This document shows positions 44,729 to 56,361 of a DNA stretch of 64,000 nt, one piece after another. Each line of letters starts with the position of its first letter. Within the stretch, counting starts at the first letter, position 1. Source of the stretch: Boswellia sacra. Its lineage: Eukaryota > Streptophyta > Magnoliopsida > Sapindales > Burseraceae. A model generated the notes under the pieces. That model was not told where the DNA came from. It worked only from the letters and a program-made list of their open reading frames with translations, and searched no databases. Location of the stretch: NCBI GenBank assembly GCA_013180625.2, contig SNVD02014740.1, positions 1 to 64,000 of the forward strand, read 5' to 3'. Made by a program: the position numbers and the translations under genes.

Positions 44729-46822
44729 CTTAGACTTTGCTAGTCCTCGAGCAACTAAAATGATACGAAACTAAACTAAACTAAAACAGAATCAAAGAAA
44801 AATTAAAACACACACAAATGCTTCAACTTGCAAATAGGCCTCAAAGATTGTACTTAATTATAACCCAAGGAAAACTTCAAAATAATGCACTTGATCAAGA
44901 ATCTCATTGCAAAGATTAGTTTCGCTCTACTTCAATTCCTATAATGTGTGTGTGTGTAGAGCCATTCTCACCTAATCATTTGTAACCCGGATGAGTTTAT
45001 GCATAAAAATGAATCATATTTAATAGTGAAAATGTGCGTATAAATGAACTCCATAGGCTTGCTTTTCAAGTCACTCTCCACTAATGTAGACATGTACAAC
45101 ACCAAGGATCAAGTAGGACTTTATTAAGCTTGTAACATTTGGCTTGGGTGAAGGTATGAATAAGGATAATAATTTGGCTCAAATCACCCACAAACACATA
45201 AATCATTCAAGACTATGTAGAGCTCAACCCTATAACACAACTTCATTTCAATTCACCAGGTTACTCCCCCAAACTTATTTAGAACACTTAATCTTTTTTT
45301 GTTTTTTTTTGCAGAAAACAAAAGAAAACTACACCCCCACACTTTGTTGTTTCATTCTTTTTAAGAACACTTAAGGGTATAGATCTCTTATTCTTCTTCT
45401 TTTTTTCTTTTTTTTTCTTTTTTTTTTATTACACTTCCACTCCCCCACACTTAAACAACACATTGTCCTCAATGTGTAAGTACGTGGACGATAAGTACAG
45501 ATTGGCTTTTTTTTTCTTTTTCTTTTTTTTTTTCAAACACAATAGAACTCACTTGCATTGCTCATGACACAATCCAACCTCCTCTAACTTCCCAAAACCA
45601 GAACATAGCTCAAAATGTAATTGCGAATGATTTACATGCTCATAGGTAAGGGATAAACTGTTTGGAACAAATTCAATTGAGATTAGGAAATCTTTTAGTG
45701 AGTTAACAAAGAAAAAGGTTTACAGAGGCTCAAAGGGGTAACTAGGGATCAATTTCAGTCAAGGTTGGCTATTAAGGCTCAAACGGTTCAAAGATGGCCT
45801 AAATCATTTCCCCAATGTTACACAGTCTAGGATTTCGCCTCGAGTGACCATCAAACAAGTTCTAGAATTCATTGAAATTTGAAGAAACATTTAAATTACA
45901 TAAACTTTCTCTAAGTGAACAAATAACTCAGTGATAATAGCTCAGTGCTCAATGTTGCGCAAGGAATCAAAAAGCAAAGCGAAAACCAATAAACATTTCA
46001 AGCACACAGATCCATGCATCATTTATCATTTTCCAAGAGTTATTCTTAATTCAATCATTATCTATCATCGACCCACAAAATGCAAGAAAAGAGGTACGTG
46101 GCGTTGTTACACCTGAGTCAAGATTGTATATTTCAACAATCTTTAGTACCAGTAGCCCGCAGACTTAAGGTTTCCAGCCTATATACCTTTATTATGAAGA
46201 ACAAAACAAGAAACAAGACACTTCAAACAACATAAAATAAACAAACTACAGATTTATTTAAAGAGAATGCGTTTCAAGAGTTAAGGAAACCCCATATTCT
46301 GCCATTCTCAGGTTTTTCCATAATGTTTTTTTTTTTTCGAATCGAAACTGATATAGACAAAAACACACAACAACTCTAAATTACACAAAACTAAACTTAC
46401 TCATAAAATAACAAAGTCCAACAAGCCAGCAAACAAAAACAAGCCAGCAAACAAAAACAAGTCAGTTAGAATGGGTCTAAAAAGTTTAGAAGTTAGCCTC
46501 CTTATTCAGCCATTATGGATTGAAGAGATCCAGAATGCGTTTCAAGAGGAATTAAACTTTTTAAAGCCACCACTCTAAAAGCCATGATTAGAAAATATTA
46601 CCTAGGGCGAAAGAATAACCCTGAAAAAAGCTCAAAAGAAAAAAACATGAAAAACTCAAATAAACACAATAAAGAGAAAGCAAACGAAAATGAAGCAAAC
46701 CAACTGATAGAGATTACAGATGGAGCGTTAAATCCAGTTTACGCCTCTTATTGCCTTCTCCAAACCAATCAATCCGAGCTGTTGTTGGATCAGGCGAATA
46801 GACGAATTCTTATAGTTTGTCA
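44729..46822 (-). other. 3' untranslated region of gypsy copy B
   Basis: Noncoding sequence between the LOG-like coding sequence and the polypurine tract. It has T-rich runs (45285-45540) and CCCCCACACTTAAA / ATTGTCCTCAATGTG stretches that are typical upstream of the PPT in plant gypsy elements. A short duplication CAAGCCAGCAAACAAAAA occurs near 46428-46463. No gene is seen here; the frame 46584-46850 on the plus strand is antisense to the LOG tail. Confidence 0.5.
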
Positions 46823-47362
46823 ATTAACTCCCCTGCCGTTGAAGCTGTAACCAGGATTTGCCTCGCTGACGATGAGATGAAATTTTTTTCTACAGCTTGA
46901 TCAAGAAAAGACAACAAACCATCAAAAAGTTATTGACATTTAACAAACCAATGGGTTTTTTATGGATGTTTAGCTGTGCCCAAGAGGTGATTTGAAATAT
47001 CTCCTCTAATGTGCCATAACCACCGGGTAAAGCTATAAATGCATCGGACTTAACAACCATATGTGCAATACGCTCATGCATGCTAGAGACTTGTAACTCT
47101 TCCCGATTGTGTTGCCTACGATATCTCGTACAGCTAATGGTTTAGGGATAATGCCGAGAACTTTGCTTCCTCCTAGGGATGCAGCTGTTGACACACACCC
47201 CATTAGCCCAAGACTACCCCCTCCATAAATCAAATGAATACCCCTCGCAGCTAATGTCCTCCCAAGATCAAGAGCTGCTGTTGTAAACTCTCCATCTTTA
47301 CCAAATTGCGATCCACAAAATACGCATATATTTTGGAGTCGCCGAATTGGTGTTTTCTCCAT
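46823..47362 (-). pseudogene. Intronless LOG-type coding sequence (cytokinin riboside 5'-monophosphate phosphoribohydrolase) inside the retrotransposon
   Basis: From ATG 47362 the reading shows ICVFCGSQFGKDGEF, LIYGGGSLGLMG and LGIIPKPLA. After a 1-base loss near 47110 it continues [29 protein letters not shown] (split here by two frames) and [19 protein letters not shown]. After a second loss in a T-run near 46937 it reads [14 protein letters not shown] to a TAA at about 46823. The signature PGGYGTLEE and the GGGSLGLMG nucleotide loop are intact. LOG enzymes release active cytokinin bases from their nucleotides. Plant LOG genes have several introns; none is present here, so it is a cDNA-derived copy. 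It lies on the coding strand of gypsy copy B, between the pol remnant and the 3' LTR. The two homopolymer shifts disable it unless they are sequencing errors. A nested retrocopy is the alternative. Confidence 0.85.
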
Positions 47363-47516
47363 TTCTACAAGTGCTCTAACCTTGTGTAAGACAATGATGC
47401 ACGTTAGGTAATATGCTTTTCAAGTGTAAGACAGGTTATAATAATGACATTGAAAATATGGAGAATGGAATATATACCACACGTAAAACTCTCAAATTTG
47501 ACACATGGGGACATAA

Positions 47517-47815
47517 TTTCGGTGGGGGTTGCTCGATGCAGATTTATCGCCCCGAGATTTGAAAAAATAGATATGCTTTCGGTGGGGTTTGACAAAACCT
47601 CCACACTTGTCGCCCACGTGTGTGGAGATAAACTTTCGGTGGGGTTTGAAAAAAACCGCCACACTTGTCTCCCACGTGAAGCATGACAATTAGAGATATA
47701 CTTTCGGTGGGGTTTGACAAAACCCCCACACTTGTCTCCCACGTGAAGCATGAAAAGTAAAGATATACTTTCGGCGGAGGTTGACAAAACCTCCACACTT
47801 GTCTTCCACGTGTGC
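47517..47815. repeat. Minisatellite of five units with G-box palindromes
   Basis: A unit of about 58-67 bp, beginning TTTCGGTGGGGTTTGACAAA and ending CACTTGTCTCCCACGTG, occurs five times (starts near 47518, 47577, 47634, 47702 and 47770). Perfect CACGTG hexamers lie at 47615, 47673, 47740 and 47807. It sits just upstream (in the minus direction) of the LOG start codon at 47362. CACGTG is the core for plant bHLH and bZIP factors. Open frames overlap here only because of the repeat. Confidence 0.85.
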
Positions 47816-48204
47816 TTATATCATGGGGTAGTCATATGGTTTGTCAAAAAGAAAACTTGAAATTAAAACAAACAAAATCAACAAACAACAACAACACAAA
47901 AACAACATTGATAATCAGATCAAACGAAACAAGAAGGAAATAAAATTCGACAACAACAACACACATTCAAATATACAAGTAGTTGTGATTGTGGCTCACA
48001 TCTTCCTCTGGTTTTACGTCCAGTAACGGCTGAAACGCCTTCTATGAGTCGGGGATTTGCTTCCCATCCAGTTTTCTTATAAACTGGCAAACAGGGTCGT
48101 TTTTAGTCAGATTCCCTAGACTATAAACTGCAATTCATCACGAAATTGTGTCCATAGATTAGGCAATTCACGCTGAACAAGTCCACAAGAATGTGACACA
48201 AGAG

Positions 48205-48594
48205 TTATAAAACATTATCCAGCGACTCATTACTCAAACCATTCTTAATAAATGAAAGTTTATCTTCTCTATTTCTGGACACAAAACCTAATGAACGACA
48301 AGTCTGGTTACAATTCCATCTAGCACATTTATAACATACTTGTAACCTTTTCGCTCTTCGCCTCTTGGCGTAGTAGCTCTTTCCTAGACCAGGCATGTAT
48401 TTTGCGAGATTAATGTCCGGCTCACCGGACAATCTCACCTTGGCTTCGATAAGCCATCGGATATCAGCAGGCACATTTAGGAGCATCAATGCCCAAAGTC
48501 TAGTCATCCGTACTTTATAAATTTTAAACACAGCATTTTGAGGAAGTGAAGGGAAATATTTACGAAGGTTCGACAGAAAGATATCGGCATCCAT
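48205..48594 (-). CDS. Unrecognised 129-residue protein with a Cys motif, inside gypsy copy B
   Basis: An open frame from ATG 48594 (MDADIFLSNLRKYFPSL) to TAA 48205; an upstream in-frame ATG at 48660 is less likely because it would translate sequence resembling a gypsy linker in another frame. It shows amphipathic, folded-looking sequence (LWALMLLNVPADIRWLIEAK), a basic run (YYAKRRRAKR) and CYKCARWNCNQTC, a CX2CX4CX3C pattern that could bind zinc. I do not recognise the family. It has no stops, unlike most of the element around it, which could mean recent acquisition or selection. It is on the same strand as the element and the LOG sequence. Confidence 0.5.
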   Translation of the reverse strand: MDADIFLSNLRKYFPSLPQNAVFKIYKVRMTRLWALMLLNVPADIRWLIEAKVRLSGEPDINLAKYMPGLGKSYYAKRRRAKRLQVCYKCARWNCNQTCRSLGFVSRNREDKLSFIKNGLSNESLDNVL

Positions 48595-48624
48595 TGAAGA
48601 GAAGAAAAGGAGAGATATTACCAT

Positions 48625-48720
48625 AATGCGATTGAGTCTGTTCTTCTCCAAGATATGCACGTTTCAAACCTTCGGCAATGGCTTCAACTCCCCTTCAAAT
48701 GTTTCCTCAAGCTGTTGCAC
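48625..48720 (-). pseudogene. Second gypsy pro-RT linker remnant
   Basis: Reading backwards from 48720, VQQLEETFEGELKPLP and then, in the next frame, LKRAYLGEEQT resemble the linker before reverse transcriptase in this element family (LELKLLPDSLRHVFLGDKD at about 49330-49260). It would be a diverged second piece, perhaps from another gypsy element dragged in with the insert. Confidence 0.4.
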
Positions 48721-48960
48721 AAATGAATTCGAAGTACGAAATAATCAAATTAAACAAAGGAAGGAAAAGAAAAGAGTAGAGACGAAACTAAAGACACATA
48801 AAAGAGATAACAACACAATAACAAACAAAAGTAAAAAACAAGTAAAAACAAATAAAAACAAATGAGACAGATGTCAAAGAGAGATAAAACCTGATCAATT
48901 TGATGGCCTACGAATGGAATCTCCTCGAGACACAAAATTGATCATTACTACCTTATTTTA

Positions 48961-49050
48961 TTTTTCTTTTCTTTTCTTTTATTTATTTTTCAAAAACATT
49001 GGGTTGCCTCCCAATAAGCGCTTGGTTTAACGTCCTCAGCCCGACGTTGG
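48961..49050 (-). other. Post-integrase region fused to the RT start (pol deletion scar)
   Basis: On the minus strand, GACGTTAAACCAAGCGCTTA followed by TTGGGAGGCAACCCAATG is the conserved region that lies after integrase in plant gypsy elements. Here it follows the first RT residues directly (SKPTREAQRRLDPPMME, ending near 49051). RT core, RNase H and integrase are gone, a loss of several kilobases. Confidence 0.8.
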
Positions 49051-49807
49051 TTCCATCATGGGAGGATCCAATCTCCGCTGTGCTTCTCTAGTGGGCTTGG
49101 ATCCTTCTTCCAACAAAAGCATATGGCTGGGCCTTGGATGTTAACAATCATCCACTTAATAGCTGTTTGTGAACTCTAAGTACTCGGACGCATTTCTCTT
49201 CTTGTAGTGGTGCAAGGCCCATTTCTATTGTAACTAGCAAAGGATCTTTGTCACCCAAAAACACATGCCTCAAAGAATCTGGAAGTAGCTTAAGCTCCAA
49301 GGTATTGGCTTTCATCACAGAAGGAAGAAGTTTCTCATTAGATAAAAGCAATTCAATGTACGAAACATCATACCTGTTTGTGATTATAGCTATAGTCTCA
49401 TCTAAGCATGCCATAGCTTCCTCCATTTCTTTGGACATTTGTATCAACCTTCTTGGTTCTTTGGAATTTTTTGTCCCTATGAGCTCATTAATAGCCATTT
49501 CCAATCCATCCTTGCGAGTTAACTCAAAACATTATTGTGGCAAAGAATCAATAATGTCAACTGCAAAAACAGAATGCAAGTCACTAGGGTACCTCATTGA
49601 CTCGAAAATATTGAAACGGATCACTTTGCCATCAAACTCCATGGTGAAAGTGCCATCATAAACATTAATCTTGGTTCTAGCATTTTTCAAGGATGGTCTC
49701 CCTAAAAGAATCGAAGTTGAATTAGGAGATGTCTCATCCTCTATTTTAAGGACACAGAAGTCTGCTGGGAAAACCAATTGATCCACCTGCACAAGCACAT
49801 CTTCCAC
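49051..49807 (-). pseudogene. Gypsy protease end, linker and reverse transcriptase stub, copy B
   Basis: From 49807 the frame reads VLVQVDQLVFPADF, ILLGRPSLKNARTKI and FNIFESMRYPSDLHSVFAVD, then stops near 49532. From 49504 a second frame reads the pro-RT linker with LLPDSLRHVFLGDKDPL and a VLRVHKQLLSG end at a TGA (49150-49148) where a Trp codon is expected. Two more shifts lead to LLLEEGSKPTREAQ and PPMME, the very start of the RT domain, where the deletion begins. Confidence 0.78.
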
Positions 49808-51081
49808 AACTCTTTGGGATATGCATTAAAATGATCAGCAAGTTGAATGGTAATACCAGTTTTTGCAAAAGGTCCAAGATTTAAAGAAGCATAAATGGAA
49901 TATGGCATGACATTAATAGATGCTCTTAAATCTAACAGAGCTCTTTCAAACTTGGTATTACCAATGGTGCATGGAATGGTGAATGTACCTGGATCATTGC
50001 ATTTCGGAGGAATTTTTCTTTGTAATACAGCTGAAGCATTTTCCCCCACACTTACTTTCTCATTCCTTTTTAAATTTCTCTTATTGGTGCATAACTCCTT
50101 GAGACGCTTTGTATAATGAGGTACTTGCTCGATAGAATCCAGATTTGGTATATTTACCTCGATTTTGTGAAAAGTCTCCAGGACTTTCTGTTCTTGTTCC
50201 TCCTTCATCGATTTTGCAAATCTACTAGGATAAAGTGGAGGAGTAACATATGAAGGAATGGGAGTTATAGGATTTACCTGAGAAGTCGATGTTTTGTTCA
50301 TGGTGGATGTGGTGTCATCTCCTTCATCAGTTTGTGATTTTCCTGCCAAGACATCTAATTGCTCTCCACTTTGCGAAGTTATCGCACTAGCGGTCTCGCT
50401 TGGATTGATCACTGTTTGGGAAGATAATTTTTCTGAGTCTTGGCCCTCGAATTTGCTCATGCTAGTAGCCAATTGTCCCATTTGATTTGCCAGGTTTTGA
50501 ATACTTACCCCAGTTTCCTGCTGGAATTGCATTGTGTTAGTGGCAAGTGCATTAACAATATCCTGGAGTGACATACCTGAGTTTTCTGGAGCTGGTTGTG
50601 GTGCTGGTTGTGGCATTGGTGGTGGTTGCATTTGAAATGGTTGCTGCACTCTAGGTTGATTAAAACCTTGTGGCCGATTTGGTATGGCATTTGGGACGAT
50701 TGGTTGATAATTCCAATAACTGAAATTAGAGTGATCTTCCCATCCAGCATTGTAAGTGTTAGAGAAAGGATCATACCATTGCCTCGTTTGTCTTGGAAAT
50801 CCACCCATGGCATTGGCTTCTTCCATATATTCTTCTTGTAAAGTTGGATACATGTCGATTGGATGCTCCATCGTAGAATATATCCCACATTCATAAGATT
50901 TTTGCATATCTCCTACAGCCATGTTTTCCATAAGAGAGGTTAGATCAGAAAGTTGTTGTTCAATGTTCGGAGTGCTTACCTCATTTACTCTCCATGGTAC
51001 TTGTGGCTCAAATCCGCTACTGAATTGATAGAAGTTTACTGCCATATTGTCTAAACACAAACAATCAGAAAAGAAAAACAA
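49741..51081 (-). pseudogene. Gypsy gag-protease, copy B, missing the N-terminal Gag domain
   Basis: The frame is open for 446 residues. The real element-derived part begins at MAVNFYQF, which corresponds to residue about 258 of copy A Gag; the preceding Gag core (copy A about 2540-1770) is deleted. What remains is the Pro/Gln-rich linker (QPPPMPQPAPQPAPE) and the protease loop, here LDLRASINVMP with Arg in place of the Gly of DLGAS, which should inactivate it. The frame leaves the true one after YPKELWK, at the same base as in copy A. Gag without its core cannot form particles. Confidence 0.8.
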
Positions 51082-51135
51082 AGAAAATTATGAATCAACA
51101 ATGAAAACAAAATAACAAATCGATTAGAAAATCAA

Positions 51136-51153
51136 TCCCCGGCAACGGCGCCA
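51136..51153 (-). other. Primer binding site for tRNA-Asp, gypsy copy B
   Basis: The same 18 bases as in copy A, matching the 3' end of tRNA-Asp, 6 bases inside the LTR end at 51160. Confidence 0.9.
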
Positions 51154-51159
51154 AAAACT

Positions 51160-52567
51160 TGATGCGTTCGAAACTAGCAAGTATACTAGTAGCACAAGTA
51201 ATAAAGTGATAAGTAGATATCGTTCCCACGAGGATTGATTCTAATTGAATTCGTTATTTTCCAGCAACGATAAACTAAACAGGGGGGGTGTTGTTGAATG
51301 ATTAACTAAATGAAATAAGAATGCAAATTAAGAATAACAAAACAGAAGTTAATTTGAATGAAAGATCAATGAGAGACACTTGGTTAAGGGTTCTTTCTCT
51401 GCCACCAGATATGAATTTGTGAATTAACATAGAATTGTAATCCAATTACAGCATTGAAGTTATCAACCGTAGATAACAACAAGCTCTGTTATCCCAATCT
51501 TTCCTACTTTGTTGTTAAATAAAACAAGCTCTTTATTTAATCTCTATCCATTAAACAACCTAGAACAAGCTCTCTGAGTTTAATTCAATGGATGCATTAT
51601 GATAAGAAAGATAGGTTGATCTAAGCAAGAAACACACAAGCTCGGATTATTTAACTTAGGTTGTATTCTCCAATTGCAATCTCTGATCACAATTTTGCTA
51701 CTAAGGATTAGAAATTCAAGACAATTACGGATCAAGATTTCTAGTCTAGCAATAGATAACAACCAGATTATATTCAGTTGGTCATTCGAAATACAATCCA
51801 GCAAGCAATCATAAGCATTAGACATGGGAAAATACAAGCAACTTCAATTAGAGAATTGGATAACAACTTCTTGTACAATCAACTCACAAAATCCATATCA
51901 AGGGCTTTGAAATCACCCTCAACCAATTCAGATTTAGTTACACATATTCAGACAGAATACAAATACAATACAATATGGAGACATTCCAGAAAATGAGAGG
52001 GAAAGGGAAACTTAGCAAATTTGATGAAATCTATTAGGATTTGTAGTTCTTCCTCTTTCCAAGCCTTCAATCTCCTTCAAGAACTCCAATAAATGAGAGA
52101 AATCCAAAGATGCAGCCTCCTCCACGTTCTTCCCTCTTCAAGTTATGAAAATAAAACCCTAAAATGTGTTTAAATACTCTGCTACAGTGAATTGCTACAG
52201 TGCCCCGTATTATACATGCTACAGTGACTTGTGGAATTATATTTCTATACATCTAACACTGTTTTGATTACAACTTTTGGTACACTGAATGGATTTATAA
52301 ACCGTAAATTTCTCCAGACAATAGACTTCGAGAGCTTTCCAACGGTATATAACATGTCATCGGGTTCATTGTATATCAATACAATTAAATCCGAGAAGAT
52401 CACTGACTAGCAGAGGTGAAAATGAAGGGTTTTACTCCATTTTTGTGCAAGTTGCTCAAAAACTCCTACAAACATCAAAACACACAAAAACATAAAAATA
52501 CAACGGAATGTAGCAAAGAAACATGGACGAATTGATATAAAAGTAATACATAAATAGACACCTATCA
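51160..52567 (-). repeat. 5' LTR of gypsy copy B
   Basis: 1408 bp with TGATAGG...CGCATCA ends and near identity over its full length to the other two LTRs. It shows the uninterrupted sequence TTTAAATACTCTGCTACAGT at the place where the 3' LTR has the adapter. Confidence 0.9.
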
Positions 52568-55500
52568 ACAAACACATACATTAAAGTTCATAATTTGCCA
52601 ATACATAATGTCCTTATGGTTTGTTTTATGAAAAAGAAAATTCAGCATCATACCATGTCATCTATAAAAAATCTTTTGCGAAATAGACTCATCAAATCAC
52701 TTTGTTAATTTTGTAAGCCTGCACAATTAAATACTAACATATGGATCAATAATTACCCTTGATTTTTGGTTTAACTTGAAGCAAAGAATGATTATACATT
52801 TTTTATTAATCACGCCCTCAAAGTTGTTTGTTTTTCATCAATCATACCCTAAAAGTAATGATTTGAGAGATGAAAATGATGATCTGAAGACAACTTCAGG
52901 GATGTAATTGATGAAAAATGGATAGTCGTTCTTTGCTTGAAATTGAGTCAAAACTCGAGGATACTCATATAATTACCCCATTAACATATCATCATGAGTG
53001 GTTAATTATTAATATTCTTTGAATCTTCTTTCCAGAGCATTATTGTTCAATAAGCATTTTAAAAGTTTGTCTTTGCCATCATCAACCATTTTAGTTTGAT
53101 CCTTTAATGGCTTTAGATATCATGTTCTGTCTTGATATCTACATCGTTTGTAGTCTTGTCCATAAGTTGTTTCATAGAATCCATATTTTTCCAACAATTA
53201 ATATTAGCTCAGGTTTCACTATATGAAATAGTAAGATAAAATTTGACGTATTATCAGATCATTATGTTGATATAGTTTGTGTAACCATTCATACTCTGCC
53301 ACGTGTTAAATGGTAGTTGAATATTAGTTTTTTCAGTTTCAAAATTGATTTGTTTCCCCTTCCTCCCTTTACTAATCCATTTAAACCACAAAGGTTTTAT
53401 TTTAATGATTACCCGTAATACTGTAATGATATTTAATTGCATGAACTAACCAAATCAATAAATAACTTCGTCTGCTTGTCTGCAAATACATGTCTCTTTT
53501 CTTATCTTATAGATGATTTTGATATAAATCTCGCATTGTTTTATATGAGTACTAGCAAAACTTAAACTAAGCCTAAGCTCATCCCTTTAGTCTTATGTCA
53601 TTACCAGAGAATTTTGTACAAGAACCTGTGTGGCTTAAATCGCTACAAATTTGCTTAATAATGCATCAAACCCAACCTAACTTACCTCGAGGTTCAAAAA
53701 AGAGAATAGGGACACAAGAAATAAAAGAATGAGGAGTTGTATTATCATATGACCTAAAAGATGCTTAAAAGCTAATTCCCATGACAAGTTACCTAAACAA
53801 ATGAGGTTGCCTATCTACAAGGATCTGATGATCTAGAAGAATCTTCTCCAAAATCTCCGTCCATAGATCTAAGCAAAAAGATTATAACTATCAAAAAAAT
53901 TTTTTTTGACTGATATTAGAATTAAGAAGTACTCAATCCACAAATTATATTTTTTATTAAAAATTTTTCGTGAAAAAGGTATGCATAAATATTTTTTTAT
54001 CTATCCTTAATATTTCAAGGATTCCTATAAAACATTTTTTTAATATATATGACTTTTTTTTTAAAAAAAAGGTCAATAATAATGAAGTAAATTCCGAAAA
54101 ATTAATGAAACAAAATTCACTTCATTTCAATTTGAAAAAAAAAAGGAAAAAGAAAAAAGTTGACTTCTTAAGAAAACTCAGGCTCCGTAAATTCAATATT
54201 TAGTTCACCATTTACGGCAATCAAATCTTATTGTTTAATCTTTGCACTTACTATAAATAATTCACGTACTTTATATATTTATTCACAATATCTTTCAGAT
54301 CTACTGCTACAACATGAAGATATGAGTTGTACAAGTGCTAATAATTGGGCTGTTGATATCGTCTTATTCCTAGAAGTTTCCTTGTTAGTTTAGGATATCT
54401 TATTATGTTTAGAAGTTACTTTGGCTCTAACTAGGTCTAGAGGCTTCCATCGAAGGTTGGAGACTCTTTTAACATTTTTATAGGCTTCATAAACCTTCCA
54501 CAATTTATCTAGAGGCTGACAGACCTTTCTAGATGATTTCTTTTTTTTTTTTTTTTCATGTAATCTTTGTATCCTTCTAGAAACTTCTGGATAGCAGCAT
54601 TGAAATCTTTACGAAGAGAGCATTCCAAAATACCTTGATCAAACGTGCAAGACATGACACTTGACAGTCTGTTTTTGCTTCGGTTATTGCTTGTTGATCG
54701 TATTAATTCACAAGTGTCATTGGCTTCTATTCAAGCAAATTAATGAACTTCTTTCAATAAAAAAAATTAAAGGCCTTCTAGTCTTGAACTTTCAGTCGAC
54801 TGAAATATATTTATCAGCCCAAATCAATTTCCTTTCTTTTATATAATTTTCAGTTTTATTGAAAGGTCTAAAAAACACTATTACTAGTCCACTCATAAGT
54901 GCGGGAATAAGATTAAATTAGTGAGAGAGACTTTAATTTTAAAATTTGATAATTATTAATATTCGGTGCGCCTCACTAGTCAAAGCTTTGATACCCACAA
55001 TTTACACATAGGAGATCAAGATATTACATTGTGAAGATGTATCAAGAACGCAAAAGACTCATTCCCAAAGTTAAATGCTGGATTTCTATTTCTTGGTGAG
55101 TGGTTTTGAACTAAATATCTCAATCAATTGTCAACGAGAGAAAAATATTATTTCATTTGTAATAATATTATACTTATAAAATTTACGTTCGAAATTTATT
55201 TACAAACTTGTCTCCCTTAAAATTGGGGTTTTTTTTTTGTTATTTATTATAAGTGAAGCGGTTTTAGAAAATTTTAAGTAGAATTTTGTAAAAAGTTTCA
55301 AACCATTTTGCTAAAAGAAAGAACCTATGTATAGAGCCCCATAATTCTCGATTTGAATATTGAAACTTTGTTAATATATTTCCTTATACTAAAATTTATT
55401 TGTTGATATCTTTTTGACGGAGAAGAAGAAAAAATTGAAAGTGGTAGGAGACAACTACTGTTTCAGGCAATCGATTTTTTTTTAATATGAAATCTTCAAG

Positions 55501-56350
55501 AAAGAAAAAACATGAACATAGACATGAACATATTTGTTTTCATTTTGTGTAATTAGATATTTATTTTCTCACAATTATTTTCAAAACATTTTTAAATAAT
55601 AATTTTTTGAATAAAAAATATTTAGATTCTAAAAAAAATTATTTAAAATCATAGCTTTCTTTTTTGAAAATTATAAAATCACATAAAATTAATTGGCTTT
55701 TATGATAGATATTAAATATTTTTTTTTAAATCTTTTGACATATCATAATAGTTTTAGATTCAAATACAATTACAAATAAAATTTTATTTTGTCAGTTCTA
55801 AAATAAGTTTGGGATTTGTTAGTTTCTTATCATATTTATTATAATAAAAGTTATAGATCATTATCATATCAACAATAATTTTATACAATTAAGTTATATA
55901 ACTTAAACCTACATAATTAAATATGGCAAAATCATTATATAAGTGGTTCATTACCACATTATTCATTAAAAGTCCCTTATTTATTTTTTATTTCTACCAA
56001 TCTAATATATATGTGTATGTATTATTACTTTAAAATCAAATTATATTTTCATATATTTTTAATTTTATGGATATCAAAATGATTTAAGAAAATACAAGAG
56101 ACTGATTGGTTTCAAGTGAAAACGTTTTCAACCCATTTAAGATACAAGACAAATAAGAAAAAGGAAAAAACGGGTATTTTAACGTCGTTATCCAAGCTAA
56201 GGGTTTGACTGAAATTTTCAAAACTAGAGGAGTTCCAAGCTTCACTTAAACCTTATGGGTGTACAATAAGTGAAAAGACCGAATTGGGCCTGGGTTTTAT
56301 AACCATCCAAGCCCAAACCAGAATATGAAAAAGTCCAGCCAATCAACAGT
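52568..56350. other. Gene-free region upstream of HSP70, possible LTR debris
   Basis: No frame with a recognisable domain. The stretch 54350-54800 (starting TGTTGATATCG, with repeated CTTCTAGA..CTTC motifs) has the look of an old solo LTR, but I could not pair it with another copy. From about 55100 to 56050 it is simple AT-rich DNA. Confidence 0.45.
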
Positions 56351-56361
56351 TGCATAAACTC

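Larger units (their letters stand above)
43276..52567 (-). mobile_element. Ty3/gypsy LTR retrotransposon, copy B, pol-deleted and carrying foreign sequence
   Basis: Read on the minus strand: 5' LTR 52567-51160, tRNA-Asp primer site, a gag lacking its N-terminal domain, protease remnant, and then only the first residues of reverse transcriptase fused to the post-integrase region. An insert follows (an unknown ORF, a minisatellite and a LOG-type coding sequence), then a polypurine tract and the 3' LTR 44716-43276. At 9.3 kb it keeps all cis signals for mobilisation (LTRs, PBS, PPT) but no enzymes, so it would depend on another element. The flanks CCTTA (left) and ACAAA (right) do not form a target duplication. 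An adapter artefact lies inside the 3' LTR. Confidence 0.85.

Noticed and set aside
47404..47800. Four overlapping frames on both strands
   Set aside because: They arise from the minisatellite being open in several frames; no protein is supported.
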